Shown piece by piece: positions 44,013-52,807 of a stretch of DNA of 64,000 bases. Below the pieces are notes generated by a model, which saw only the letters and a program-made list of their open reading frames with translations, was not told the origin of the DNA and did not search any database. Position 1 is the stretch's first letter, and every line of letters starts with the position of its first letter. This stretch comes from JADJPO01 sp963750395 (GTDB lineage: Bacteria > Actinomycetota > Actinomycetes > Actinomycetales > Kineosporiaceae), in the NCBI GenBank assembly GCA_963750395.1, contig CAVVQM010000018.1, positions 1 through 64,000 on the forward strand, in the 5' to 3' direction. A program made the position numbers and the translations under genes.

Positions 44013-44408
44013 TCAGCACAGGACGAGCGGGTCGTCGCAACCCGGCCCAGCCACCACACCATTCGCCTCGTCGGCTGCCTTCTTGGCGGCCTTGCGGGCC
44101 TCCCGTCTGGTCTCGTAGGTGCCGACCTCCTCTCGGACGAAGCCGCCCGCGATCTCGATGTAGGCGGTCCACTTCCCGTCGGGGTCCCGTTCCGTGCCTG
44201 GGCTCCAGCCCTTGCTGGCTTGAGTCTGCACATCGGTTTCGGTCTCAGATGCGGGCTGGACGGGCGTGTACTCGACGTTCGGCCCAGAGGTGGCCACCGG
44301 GGTGGGCACCTCATCGGCGTGGGCCGAAACGGCGAGGGTCGACGAGCCGACCGCCAAGGTGAGGAGGGTCGCCGCACCGGTGACCGTGATCCTCCGTGAC
44401 GTGCGCAT
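44013..44408 (-). CDS. exported small protein of unknown function
   Basis: The 131-residue protein starts at ATG 44408 after GAAGGGAG. A Sec-type signal peptide (TVTGAATLLTLAVGSSTLAV, then SAHA) gives likely cleavage near residue 30. The mature part has a WSPGTERDPDGKWTAYIEI segment, a Lys/Ala-rich helix RREARKAAKKAADEANG and a C-terminal GPGCDDPLVLC, where two Cys could form a disulfide. I do not recognise the family. Confidence 0.7.
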   Translation of the reverse strand: MRTSRRITVTGAATLLTLAVGSSTLAVSAHADEVPTPVATSGPNVEYTPVQPASETETDVQTQASKGWSPGTERDPDGKWTAYIEIAGGFVREEVGTYETRREARKAAKKAADEANGVVAGPGCDDPLVLC

Positions 44409-44546
44409 TGTCGTTCTCCCTTCGTGTCGATGAACGCTGCATCCCCAGGTTCGTCGGGCAGGCGTGACCAACACATCGGGGAAATCCCCACCGCGCGACC
44501 ACCTCACAGGGGGGTCGCGGACTCCCGCAGGCCCGCGAGAGGCGCG

Positions 44547-45227
44547 CTAGTCGAATCGGCTGGACGGGGGCCCCGGAGCAACGCGGTGAGTCTGGTAGGC
44601 CCACATGGCGATCTCGACGCGGTTGCGAGCGCCGAGCTTGGCCATCAGGCTCGCCAGGTGTGTCTTCGCCGTACTCAGGCTGATGTGGAGGACGTCGGCG
44701 ATCTCGACGTTGGCCAGTCCCTGCGCGACGGCGAGCAGCACGTCCTCCTCTCGCGCGGTCAGGGGGGCGATCGGCTGCACCGGCGGCCGGCTCGTCGGCA
44801 TATCGGCGAACGCCGCGAGCAGGCGGACGGTGACGCTCGGCGCGATCAGCGCCTCGCCGTCCGCCGCCGCACGCACGGCTTGGACCAGTAGCTCAGGCCC
44901 GGCGTCCTTGAGCAGGAAGCCACGGGCGCCGGCGCGCAGGGCTCCATAGACGTACTCGTCCAGGTCGAAGGTCGTGATCACGACCACGGCCATCGGGTCG
45001 GCCACGCCGGGGGCGGCGAGCTGCCGGGTCGCCTCCAGCCCGTCCAGCTCCGGCATCCGGATGTCGAACAGGCAGACGTCGGGGCGCAGCTCGCGGGCCA
45101 GTCGCACGGCCGCCCGCCCGTCGACCGCCTCGCCGACGACCTCGATGTCCGGTTGCGCCTCGAGCATCATCCGCAGCCCGGTGCGGATGATCGCCTGATC
45201 GTCAGCGACGAGAACCCGAATGGCCAT
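44547..45227 (-). CDS. NarL/LuxR-type response regulator
   Basis: The 226-residue protein has a receiver domain (ADDQAIIRTGLRMMLEAQP, phosphoacceptor Asp in CLFDIRMPELDG, Lys in FLLKDAGPE) and a C-terminal LuxR helix-turn-helix (LTAREEDVLLAVAQGLANVE, then IADVLHISLSTAKTHL). The ATG at 45227 is chosen because it lies just before the first strand. It overlaps the histidine kinase gene by 26 bp, giving a classic translationally linked two-component pair. Confidence 0.9.
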   Translation of the reverse strand: MAIRVLVADDQAIIRTGLRMMLEAQPDIEVVGEAVDGRAAVRLARELRPDVCLFDIRMPELDGLEATRQLAAPGVADPMAVVVITTFDLDEYVYGALRAGARGFLLKDAGPELLVQAVRAAADGEALIAPSVTVRLLAAFADMPTSRPPVQPIAPLTAREEDVLLAVAQGLANVEIADVLHISLSTAKTHLASLMAKLGARNRVEIAMWAYQTHRVAPGPPSSRFD

Positions 45228-46383
45228 GGTCGCCCACTCTCCCACGCGGTAGCTCGGCCGCGACGAGCCAGCCACGATCGGAGCACGGGCCCGCGTCGAG
45301 CACCCCGCCGAGTATCGTCGCTCGCTCGCGCAGCCCGGCCAGGCCGTACCCGTCTCGATGGTGGCCGCGCCGCCCCATGATCGCCCCGTCGTCCTTCACC
45401 GTCACGCGCACCCGGTCGGGTTCCGCGGTGACCCGGACGACGACCTCGGTGACCCCTTCCGCATGCCGGATCGCGTTGGTCACCGCCTCCTGCACGATGC
45501 GGTAGACAGCGGCGTCCACGGCCGGCGGAAGGTCATCGACGTCGCCGTCGAGCCGCAGGTCGATCCGCGGTCCGCCGCCGGGGGTCCGGGTCAGGCGCCC
45601 CAGGTCGGCGACGCCGGCCCGCGGCGACAGCTCGGCGCCGGCGTCGGCGTCCCGCAAGGCGCCGACCAACGCCCGCATCGCCTCCAGCGTCCGCGCACCC
45701 TCCTCCTCGATCCCCTCCAGAGCCTGGACGGCGGCCGCCGGGTCCGCACCGGTGACCACCCGTCCGGCCTGGGCGCGGATCACGATCGCGCTGACGTGGT
45801 GCGCCACGGTGTCGTGCAGCTCCCTGGCGAACTCCGTGCGCTCCTGGGATCGCATCTGTTCCAGCTCGCGCTGACGGGACGCCGACCAGATGCGCACCGA
45901 CGCCCCGATCACCCCCGGGAAGATCAGGAACACGAAGCCAGCGATCTGGTCGAAGAGGGGGAGGCGTTCGACCACCACCGACAGCACGAAGGGCGTGAGG
46001 ATCACGGCCGACCCGAGCACGATGTCCCGGCCGGATGCCCACCGGGCCAGCGCGTAGACCAGGGCGAGGACGATCACGCCGCTGTTGAGCCCGGCCGGTT
46101 CCTGGTGCCCGGCGACCAGGTCGATCAGCATGAGCACGCTGGCCGAGCCGAAGGCGAGGACGACCATCGCCAGCGGGTGGGTGCGGCGCCACAACGTCGT
46201 CAGGCACAGCCCGACGGTGACGAGGATGGACACCGGCCACCAGACGATGCCGTCGCGCAGCGCTGCCTCCAGCGCGGTGCCGATCAAGCCGGCGGCGAGC
46301 AGCGCCCAGTCACGCCAGACCCGCACCGGCGGATCGGGAACACGGGGCTCGGCCCACAGCGCTCGCAGCTCGTCACGGATCAC
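45202..46383 (-). CDS. HisKA_3-type sensor histidine kinase
   Basis: The 393-residue protein has about five N-terminal membrane segments (residues 25-160), a dimerisation and phosphoacceptor helix with RELHDTVAHHVSAIVIRAQ, and a C-terminal ATPase with EAVTNAIRHA and GYGLAGLRERATILGG. It should phosphorylate the adjacent response regulator. GTG 46383 is used; GTG 46404 is an alternative. The gene diverges from an MMPL transporter across about 170 bp, so the transporter is a likely target of the pair. Confidence 0.87.
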   Translation of the reverse strand: MIRDELRALWAEPRVPDPPVRVWRDWALLAAGLIGTALEAALRDGIVWWPVSILVTVGLCLTTLWRRTHPLAMVVLAFGSASVLMLIDLVAGHQEPAGLNSGVIVLALVYALARWASGRDIVLGSAVILTPFVLSVVVERLPLFDQIAGFVFLIFPGVIGASVRIWSASRQRELEQMRSQERTEFARELHDTVAHHVSAIVIRAQAGRVVTGADPAAAVQALEGIEEEGARTLEAMRALVGALRDADAGAELSPRAGVADLGRLTRTPGGGPRIDLRLDGDVDDLPPAVDAAVYRIVQEAVTNAIRHAEGVTEVVVRVTAEPDRVRVTVKDDGAIMGRRGHHRDGYGLAGLRERATILGGVLDAGPCSDRGWLVAAELPRGRVGDHGHSGSRR

Positions 46384-46555
46384 GCTTCCCAGCCTAGGCA
46401 GCACCTGGCGCCGCACATCGGCCCAAAGAACGAGACGTTCCCCCGCCACCAGAGGGAGGAACCTGCAGCCCGCAGGCGGATCCCGCGCCGTCGCCCGGTC
46501 GCGAGGCTGCTCGCAGACGGCCGCCGCCGGTGGCCGACGACGTGTGGAGGACCCC

Positions 46556-48790
46556 ATGCTGTGGCAGACACTCTCCCGACTGGGTGGGAGCGCAGCGCGG
46601 CATCCCTGGCGAGTGATCACGGTGTGGCTGCTCGTCGCGGGCTTCGCCGTCGGCGGCGCCGCCGCCCTGGGCGGGAGGACGACCGACTCGATGACGGTTC
46701 CCGGCCTGGACTCCCAGCAAGCCGCGGACCTGCTCCAGAGGGCGGGCTCGGACCAGGCTGGCATGACCGCCCAGGTGGTCGTCACCCCGAAGGACGGCGC
46801 CACCACCTTCTTCGACTCCGGCTCCGCGCGGACGGCCCTCGCGCAGCTGCAGACCGAGATCGGGTCGCTGCCCCGGGTCCTGGGCACGAGCGACCCGGCG
46901 GGGGCGCTGGCCGCGGGGCGCGACGCCGCCGTCCGCAGTGGATTCGTCTCCGCGGACGGTCGGGTGGCCGTCCTTCGCGTCCAGTATCCGGATCAGGCGA
47001 AGCTGTCGGTGGACGATCTGAACGCCCTGGTCGCGGTCGGGGAACGGTTGCCGTCAGACTCGCCGCTGCGCCTGGAGATGGGCGGTGACCTGTTCTTCGC
47101 CTTCACCGACGATGCGGGCAGCGCCGGGGAGCTGGTCGGGATCCTCGTGGCGATCGCGATCCTGTTCCTCGCGTTCGGCTCGCTCGTCGCTGCGGCGCTC
47201 CCGATCGGCATGGCGGCGTTCGGGCTGGCCGTGGGAGCCGGCACGATCACGATGCTGGCCGGAGTGACACAGATCCCGTCCTTCGCGCCGATCCTGGCGA
47301 GCATGGTCGGACTGGGCGTCGGGATCGACTACGCGCTCTTCGTGCTCACCCGGCACCGGGAGTACCTCGCGCACGGCGTCGAGGTCCATGAGGCCGCGAG
47401 CCGGGCGGTGGCCACCGCCGGGCAGCCGGTGGTGTTCGCCGGCAGCACAGTCGTCGTGTCCATCCTCGGGATGGCGGTCGCCGAAGTGCCGTTCATGACC
47501 GTGGGCGGGCTCGCGGTCGCGTTCGTCGTCCTGATCATGGTGGTCGCCTCGGTGACACTGCTGCCGGCCTTCCTCGGCCTGGCCGGATCCCGGATCAACC
47601 GCTTCGGGCTGCGCCGACTGAGGACCGTCAGGGCCGCCCCCGACGGGGGCTGGCGGCGCTGGATCCGCCACGTCAACCGGCGCCCGGTGCCGTACGCGAT
47701 CGGCGCGGTCACGCTGCTGCTGGCCCTGGCGGCGCCCGTGCTCGCCCTGCGCGTGGGCATCCCGGACGACGGTTCGATGTCACCCAGCCGGACCGAACGC
47801 CGCGCGTACGACCTGGTCGCGCAGGGCTTCGGCCCGGGAACCAACGGCCCCCTGGTGATCGCGGTGGACGTGGCGGGCGACCCGACCGTGCTCGACCGGC
47901 TGGCGACGGCCGTCGCCGCCGACCCCGGGATCGCCTCCGTCGCGCCCGCGCAGGTCGACCGGCGCAGCGGGATCGCGAGCGTGATCGCCATCCCCACCAC
48001 CGGCCCGCAGGACAAGGCCACGGCCGACACGGTCACCAGGCTGCGCAGCACCGTGCTGCCCTCTGCGGTCGGCGACGGGCCGTCGCAGGCCCACATCGGC
48101 GGTGCCGCCGCGAACCTGGCGGACGTCGGCGGCCGCGTCAACGACCGCCTGCCGGTCTTCGTGGCAGCCGTGCTCGCCCTGTCCTTCGTGCTGCTGATGT
48201 TGATCTTCCGATCGGTGTTCGTGCCGCTCAAGGCCGTGCTGCTCAACCTGCTGAGCATCGGCGCGTCCTACGGCGTCATGGTGATGGTGTTCCAGTGGGG
48301 CTGGGGCGGTGCGCTGATCGGGCTTGAGACGACCGTGCCCATCGTCTCGGTCATCCCGATGTTCATGTTCGCGATCCTGTTCGGGCTGTCCATGGACTAC
48401 GAGGTGTTCCTGCTGTCCCGGGTCCGGGAGGAATACCTTCGCACCGGTGACAACGGCACCTCGATCGTTGCCGGCATCTCCGGCACCGCACGCGTCATCA
48501 CCTCGGCGGCGCTGATCATGGTCGCGGTGTTCCTGGCCTTCGTCTTCGGCGAGGGGCCCTCGATCAAGATGTTCGGGCTCGGCCTCGCGACGGCGATCCT
48601 GATCGACGCGACCATCGTCCGGATGGTGTTGGTGCCGGCCACCATGACGCTGCTCGGCCGGGCGAACTGGTGGCTGCCGGCGTGGCTGGATCGCGTTCTG
48701 CCGCAGGTCACCACGGACGCCGAGCATCACGACGACACCCGCGAGGACCTGCCACCCGTCCGCGACCCGTTCGTGCCCCTGGACGCCTGA
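46556..48790 (+). CDS. MMPL-family RND transporter
   Basis: The 744-residue protein has two halves, each with an N-terminal membrane segment, an extracytoplasmic loop and five to six membrane segments. MMPL/RND signatures appear as VGLGVGIDYALFVLTRHREY and ILFGLSMDYEVFLLSRVREE. It probably exports lipids or drugs. The ATG at 46556 follows GTGGAGG with 5-nt spacing. Divergence from a histidine kinase-regulator pair suggests regulation by that system. Confidence 0.9.
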   Translation: MLWQTLSRLGGSAARHPWRVITVWLLVAGFAVGGAAALGGRTTDSMTVPGLDSQQAADLLQRAGSDQAGMTAQVVVTPKDGATTFFDSGSARTALAQLQTEIGSLPRVLGTSDPAGALAAGRDAAVRSGFVSADGRVAVLRVQYPDQAKLSVDDLNALVAVGERLPSDSPLRLEMGGDLFFAFTDDAGSAGELVGILVAIAILFLAFGSLVAAALPIGMAAFGLAVGAGTITMLAGVTQIPSFAPILASMVGLGVGIDYALFVLTRHREYLAHGVEVHEAASRAVATAGQPVVFAGSTVVVSILGMAVAEVPFMTVGGLAVAFVVLIMVVASVTLLPAFLGLAGSRINRFGLRRLRTVRAAPDGGWRRWIRHVNRRPVPYAIGAVTLLLALAAPVLALRVGIPDDGSMSPSRTERRAYDLVAQGFGPGTNGPLVIAVDVAGDPTVLDRLATAVAADPGIASVAPAQVDRRSGIASVIAIPTTGPQDKATADTVTRLRSTVLPSAVGDGPSQAHIGGAAANLADVGGRVNDRLPVFVAAVLALSFVLLMLIFRSVFVPLKAVLLNLLSIGASYGVMVMVFQWGWGGALIGLETTVPIVSVIPMFMFAILFGLSMDYEVFLLSRVREEYLRTGDNGTSIVAGISGTARVITSAALIMVAVFLAFVFGEGPSIKMFGLGLATAILIDATIVRMVLVPATMTLLGRANWWLPAWLDRVLPQVTTDAEHHDDTREDLPPVRDPFVPLDA

Positions 48791-48825
48791 CGTCGGGCAT
48801 CAGGTCAGCCACCTACGCTGAGGTC

Positions 48826-49545
48826 GTGTACCTGGAGAACGTTGTCATCGACGCCACCGACCCGCAGGCACTCGGCCGGTTCTGGGAATCTGCTCTCGGC
48901 ACCAGGACTCTGACCGACCGGCCCGAGGGTTTCGAGACCCGGCTCACGGTGCCGGGCGGCGCGGTGCTCGACCTGTGTTTCCAGCGGGTGCCGGAGCCGC
49001 CCGTCGAGCCGCAGCGATTCCACCTCGACCTCGTCGGGGCCGAGGAACAACAGCCGGTGGTCGAGCGGCTGCTCGCCCTGGGCGCCCGTTACGCGGACAT
49101 CGGCCAGGGCCAGGTGCCGTGGGTGGTGCTCGCCGATCCCGAGGGGAACCCGTTCTGCGTGATGGAGGGACGGGCGGACTACGTCGACACCGGTCCGGTC
49201 GCGGCGCTGCCTTTGGACGTGGCCGACCCCGAGCGCGACCGGGACTTCTGGGCATGGCTGACCGGCTGGGTGCCGGTCGAGGGCAGCGGGCTGATCAGCC
49301 TCCGCCACCCCTCGCATCGCGGGCCCCTGCTCGAGCTGTGCCCGGAGGCGGAGCCGAAGACGCCGGGCAAGAACCGGATGCACCTCGACGTCCGGCTCGA
49401 GCCCGGTGACGACGCCGAGGAGGTGGCACGCCGGATCGCCGACCGCGGCGGCCGTCACCGCCAGGTCGATTGGGGCGACCTGCCGTGGCGGGTCTTCGCC
49501 GACCCCTCCGGCAACGAGTTCTGCGTTCTGCCCTCACGCAGCTGA
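48826..49545 (+). CDS. double VOC (glyoxalase-like) domain protein
   Basis: The 239-residue protein consists of two VOC domains: residues about 1-115 (ENVVIDATDPQALGRFWESA ... VVLADPEGNPFCVMEG) and 120-238 (LDVADPERDRDFWAWLTG ... VFADPSGNEFCVLP). The repeated ADPxGNxFCV ending is diagnostic. The substrate is unknown. The start GTG 48826 places the first strand at the N terminus. It follows the MMPL gene by 35 bp. Confidence 0.85.
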   Translation: MYLENVVIDATDPQALGRFWESALGTRTLTDRPEGFETRLTVPGGAVLDLCFQRVPEPPVEPQRFHLDLVGAEEQQPVVERLLALGARYADIGQGQVPWVVLADPEGNPFCVMEGRADYVDTGPVAALPLDVADPERDRDFWAWLTGWVPVEGSGLISLRHPSHRGPLLELCPEAEPKTPGKNRMHLDVRLEPGDDAEEVARRIADRGGRHRQVDWGDLPWRVFADPSGNEFCVLPSRS

Positions 49546-49619
49546 GCCATGCCGCCCCACCGGACCCACGAGCGGCGCGACCCGAGGTCGCCGGGGCCTG
49601 GCTCGGTGTCGAAGCGCCG

Positions 49620-50015
49620 CTATGCCGTCGATGAATGCCGAGGCTTCGCGATGGCAGCCGTGACCGCCAGCAGGATCGCGATCCCTGCTCCACCGCCGAC
49701 CAGAAGGAAGATCAACCCGACCCCCCACAAGCCCGTGTCGTCACTCGCCGACGCATCCACCGACCACGGCACCGCGAACCCGATCGTCGCTGCGGCGGTC
49801 AGCGACAAGATCGCCACCGCCCGGCGGACCCACAGGTAGGCGATCATGGCGGCGACCGCGATCGCCAGTCCACACCCGACCACCTGCCAGGCTTCGTAGG
49901 GCCCCTGCGGGACCCCGTCGACGAGGTAGTACTCGTGGTCCCAGCCCAGCCATGCCAACCACATCCCCGCCGAGAACAGCCCCAGAGCCACCGTGGTCCC
50001 CCATAGCCGAGCCAT
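49620..50015 (-). CDS. small four-helix membrane protein
   Basis: The 131-residue protein has four predicted membrane helices, including LFSAGMWLAWLGW, VVGCGLAIAVAAMIAYLWV and IFLLVGGGAGIAILLAVTAA. I do not recognise the family. The ATG at 50015 is preferred over an upstream GTG at 50054 because the extension runs into the end of a decayed gene. Confidence 0.6.
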   Translation of the reverse strand: MARLWGTTVALGLFSAGMWLAWLGWDHEYYLVDGVPQGPYEAWQVVGCGLAIAVAAMIAYLWVRRAVAILSLTAAATIGFAVPWSVDASASDDTGLWGVGLIFLLVGGGAGIAILLAVTAAIAKPRHSSTA

Positions 50016-50031
50016 GCCCACAGCATCACAG

Positions 50032-50326
50032 TCAGCGAACCCGGCAGCAACCATTGCCGATCCAGATCGTGCCGGTCGCGCTCGCGGGGCGCCGCGCTGC
50101 GGCGAACAGCTCCTCGATCTTGGTCAATACCAGGGTGCAGGAAGGCCGCCTGGAACGGTTCCGGATGCAGGGCCTGTCGTGTCGCGTTGTCCCAGAGGGG
50201 GGTTAGGGTCACCAGCTCGGCTCGGGCGCTGTCGATGTCGCCGCACGCAGCCGGGTCAGCAGATCGTCCGATGCCCAGGACGGCACCCCGCCGGTACCAG
50301 CGCTCGACGGTGTTGCCGTAGTTGCC
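50032..50326 (-). pseudogene. fragment of a possible 2OG-Fe(II) oxygenase-like gene
   Basis: On the minus strand the sequence reads GNYGNTVERWYRRGAVLGIG, then LTPLWDNATRQALHPEPFQA. After a frame change near 50130 it reads LTKIEELFAAARRPASATGT and stops at 50032. GN.GNTV.RWY segments occur in large actinobacterial oxygenase-like proteins, but that match is from memory and uncertain. A stop lies just upstream of the first piece, so this is a truncated remnant. Confidence 0.35.
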
Positions 50327-50461
50327 CTATATCCCCGGTCCTCGGACTCGTACGGCGTCAGCGACGCCGTGGCCCCCGCCAGCGAGCGCCCGCCCTCGCC
50401 CGGGCGACCGAGAGGTGCCGCGCCTCTTGACCCCTCCACGCCCCGGGTCGAGGGTACGGAG

Positions 50462-51233
50462 ATGGACACATGGTCTGAGTTGGTCGTCGGGCGTCGGTGG
50501 TTGCTGACGCGGACCGGCCGCGGAGCCCTGGGCATCGCGATCCTGGGGGTGGCGGCATGCGCCGGCGACACCGAGGAGGACCCGCCCACCGGCTCGTCTC
50601 CCAGCGAGTCCCCCACGGTCGTCCAGGTCACCCACCACGAGTGACGAGCTGGCCTGGTCTCGCGTCGACCTCGGGTTCGTGGCGGCCTACGTCCTTGTGC
50701 GCGGCAATGAGGCGGCTGTTGTGGACACCGGCGTTTCAGGCAGTGCCGAGGCGATCGGGAGCGTCCTCGACACCGCGGGGCCGGGGTGGGCCGGCGTACG
50801 TCACGTCGTCCTCACCCACAAGCACCCCGACCACGTCGGCAGCCTCGGCGACGTCCTGGGCGAGGCCTCGAACGCCGTCGGGTACGTCGGTGAGGCGGAT
50901 CTGGCCGCGGTCGACTCCGCGACCTCGCTGAGCGCGCTGGTCGACGGCGACGAGGTGTTCGGCCTGCAGATCGTGGGCACTCCAGGTCACACCGCGGGGC
51001 ATCTGGCGGTGTTCGACGCCGACACCGGAGTGCTCGTGGCCGGGGACGCCCTCACGACCGGGGAGAAGCTCTCGGGCTCGAACCCGCAGTTCACCGAGGA
51101 CGAGGCAGCCGCGGCCGAGTCGGTCCGCAGGTTGGCCACGCTGAAGCCGACGACGATCCTGGTCGGCCACGGCCCGCCGCTGACCGAGGGCGCCGCCGCG
51201 GCCCTGGACGAGCTCGCCGCCTCGCTCGCCTGA
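50462..51233 (+). CDS. metallo-beta-lactamase-fold lipoprotein (one apparent frameshift)
   Basis: The N terminus has GRRWLLTRTGRGALG and a lipobox GVAACAG, suggesting Tat-type export and lipid anchoring. The hydrolase follows with YVLVRGNEAAVVDTGVSG, metal motif LTHKHPDHVGS, GTPGHTAGHLAV, LVAGDAL and VGHGPPL. The two parts are in different frames. Removing one C from the run at 50631-50633 joins them through VVQVT...SDELAWSRV into a protein of about 256 residues. The substrate is unknown. As in betA and the ATPase, the break is a single base in a short run. Confidence 0.75.
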
Positions 51234-51239
51234 AAGGGG

Positions 51240-51504
51240 CCACCGACCCCGGCTCGGTTCGACGCCCGTGCGGTCGCTGTCAGCACGCTGGTGATCCTTC
51301 AGTTGGTGACGGCTGCCCTGAGCCAGCGAGTCAGCATGGACGAACTCCGCCACGCCGTGCGAGGCACCGGGCACCGGTTACCTCTCAGCCATCGAAGCGG
51401 TCGTCCTGGAGACCGACGGAACACTGAATGTGATCAGCCGCTGGAAGGCGGGCGACTTGTCGGCGCTTGGGTGCCTCATCAGCGATGGGCCATCGCCACC
51501 CTGA
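51240..51504 (+). pseudogene. C-terminal remnant of a DUF421 (YetF-like) gene
   Basis: In one frame the sequence reads SQRVSMDELRHAVRGTG. After a +1 change near 51375 it reads YLSAIEAVVLETDGTLNVIS and ends at 51504. The EAVVLETDG.L.VI segment is characteristic of the cytoplasmic C terminus of YetF-like proteins. The N-terminal membrane part is missing, so this is a degraded fragment. Confidence 0.5.
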
Positions 51505-51892
51505 CCTCCTCGACCACTTCGGGTGGCGGGCCTATGTCGTCGCGGCGTCCGCCACCCGTGCGCTCGGGCGTCCCCGAGAGCACCTCGCTGACCGAGATCG
51601 AGTCGCTCTTGGCGGGTCGGCCAACCAGCTCACCCGAGCGTCCTCCACCACAGACCCCGAAGCCTTTCCGACACACCAAATGAGCCGTTGCAGCCGAACA
51701 CGGCTCAGGCCCTGGCCCGTTGGGCGTGATGACACCTAGGACTGAGATCACGCCGCGGTGACCAGACACACGCTCCAGCCACGCTGGATCCGTGGGCTGC
51801 GCGCGACAATGGTCCACGATGTCAACCGGACGGCGTCTCCGGGATCCGAATCCAGCTGGCCGGCCGCACGATCTGCTCGAGAGGTTCCCCAC
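51505..51892. other. intergenic region upstream of the ABC transporter
   Basis: I find no supported gene in these 388 bp, only low-quality frames. The ABC operon promoter should be in the last part, but no clear element stands out. Confidence 0.35.
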
Positions 51893-52807
51893 ATGACCGA
51901 CGCGGCGATCGACATCCAGGACTTGCAGAAACGCTTCGGTGACTTCCGGGCGGTCGACGGGCTCTCGTTCGACGTGGCACCCGGTGAGGTGCACGGATTC
52001 CTCGGTCCGAACGGGGCCGGCAAGTCCACCACGATCCGGGTGCTGCTGGGTTTCCTGCGCCCGAGCGCCGGCCGGATCCAGGTACACGGTATGGACCCGA
52101 CGACCGATGCGGCCGCGCTCACCCGGCGGACTTCGTACGTGCCCGGCGACGTCGCCCTGTGGGGCGGCCTGACCGGACGGGAGGTCCTCGATGCCCTGGC
52201 TGGGCTGCGCGGTGCCTACGACAGCGCAGAGGAGGCACGGCTGCTCGAGGCGTACTCCCTCGACCCACACAAGAAGATGCGGGCCTACTCCAAGGGCAAC
52301 CGGCAGAAGGTCATGCTGGTGGCTGCGTTCGCGGCCCGCACCGACCTGCTGGTGCTCGACGAACCGACCTCCGGCCTGGACCCGCTCATGGAGCAGGTGT
52401 TCCAGGACTGCGTTCGCCGGGCCGCGGCGGAGGGACGCGCCGTGCTGCTCTCGAGCCACATCCTGGCAGAGGTCGAGAAGGTGTGCGAGACCGTCACGAT
52501 CATCAAGGACGGTCGACTGGTCGAGACGGGGCGGCTTCAGGACATGCGCCACCTCGCGGCCTCGACGATCTCCGGACGGGTGTCGGCGGATCTGGTGCCC
52601 GCCCTGCGGCAGCACCTCGACGCGATGGCAGCCCCGCAGATGTCGGGCTGGGTCCAGGACGACGGCCACCTCACCCTCGAGGTCCCCCGCGATGCGGTGG
52701 CCCCGGTGCTGGGGCTGCTCGCCCAGGCACAGACCGAGGACATCGTCTGCACGCCGGCCACCTTGGAGGACCTGTTCCTGCGCCACTACGAGGTGGCCGC
52801 CCGATGA
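51893..52807 (+). CDS. ABC transporter ATP-binding protein
   Basis: The 304-residue protein has Walker A GPNGAGKST, a signature YSKGNRQKVMLVAAF (a YSKG variant common in drug-exporter ATPases) and Walker B LLVLDEPTSGLDP. A C-terminal extension (about 220-304) is typical of the DrrA/antibiotic-export group. The ATG at 51893 is chosen because it gives a standard N terminus; longer frames upstream are unlikely. The stop overlaps the permease ATG (ATGA). Confidence 0.88.
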   Translation: MTDAAIDIQDLQKRFGDFRAVDGLSFDVAPGEVHGFLGPNGAGKSTTIRVLLGFLRPSAGRIQVHGMDPTTDAAALTRRTSYVPGDVALWGGLTGREVLDALAGLRGAYDSAEEARLLEAYSLDPHKKMRAYSKGNRQKVMLVAAFAARTDLLVLDEPTSGLDPLMEQVFQDCVRRAAAEGRAVLLSSHILAEVEKVCETVTIIKDGRLVETGRLQDMRHLAASTISGRVSADLVPALRQHLDAMAAPQMSGWVQDDGHLTLEVPRDAVAPVLGLLAQAQTEDIVCTPATLEDLFLRHYEVAAR

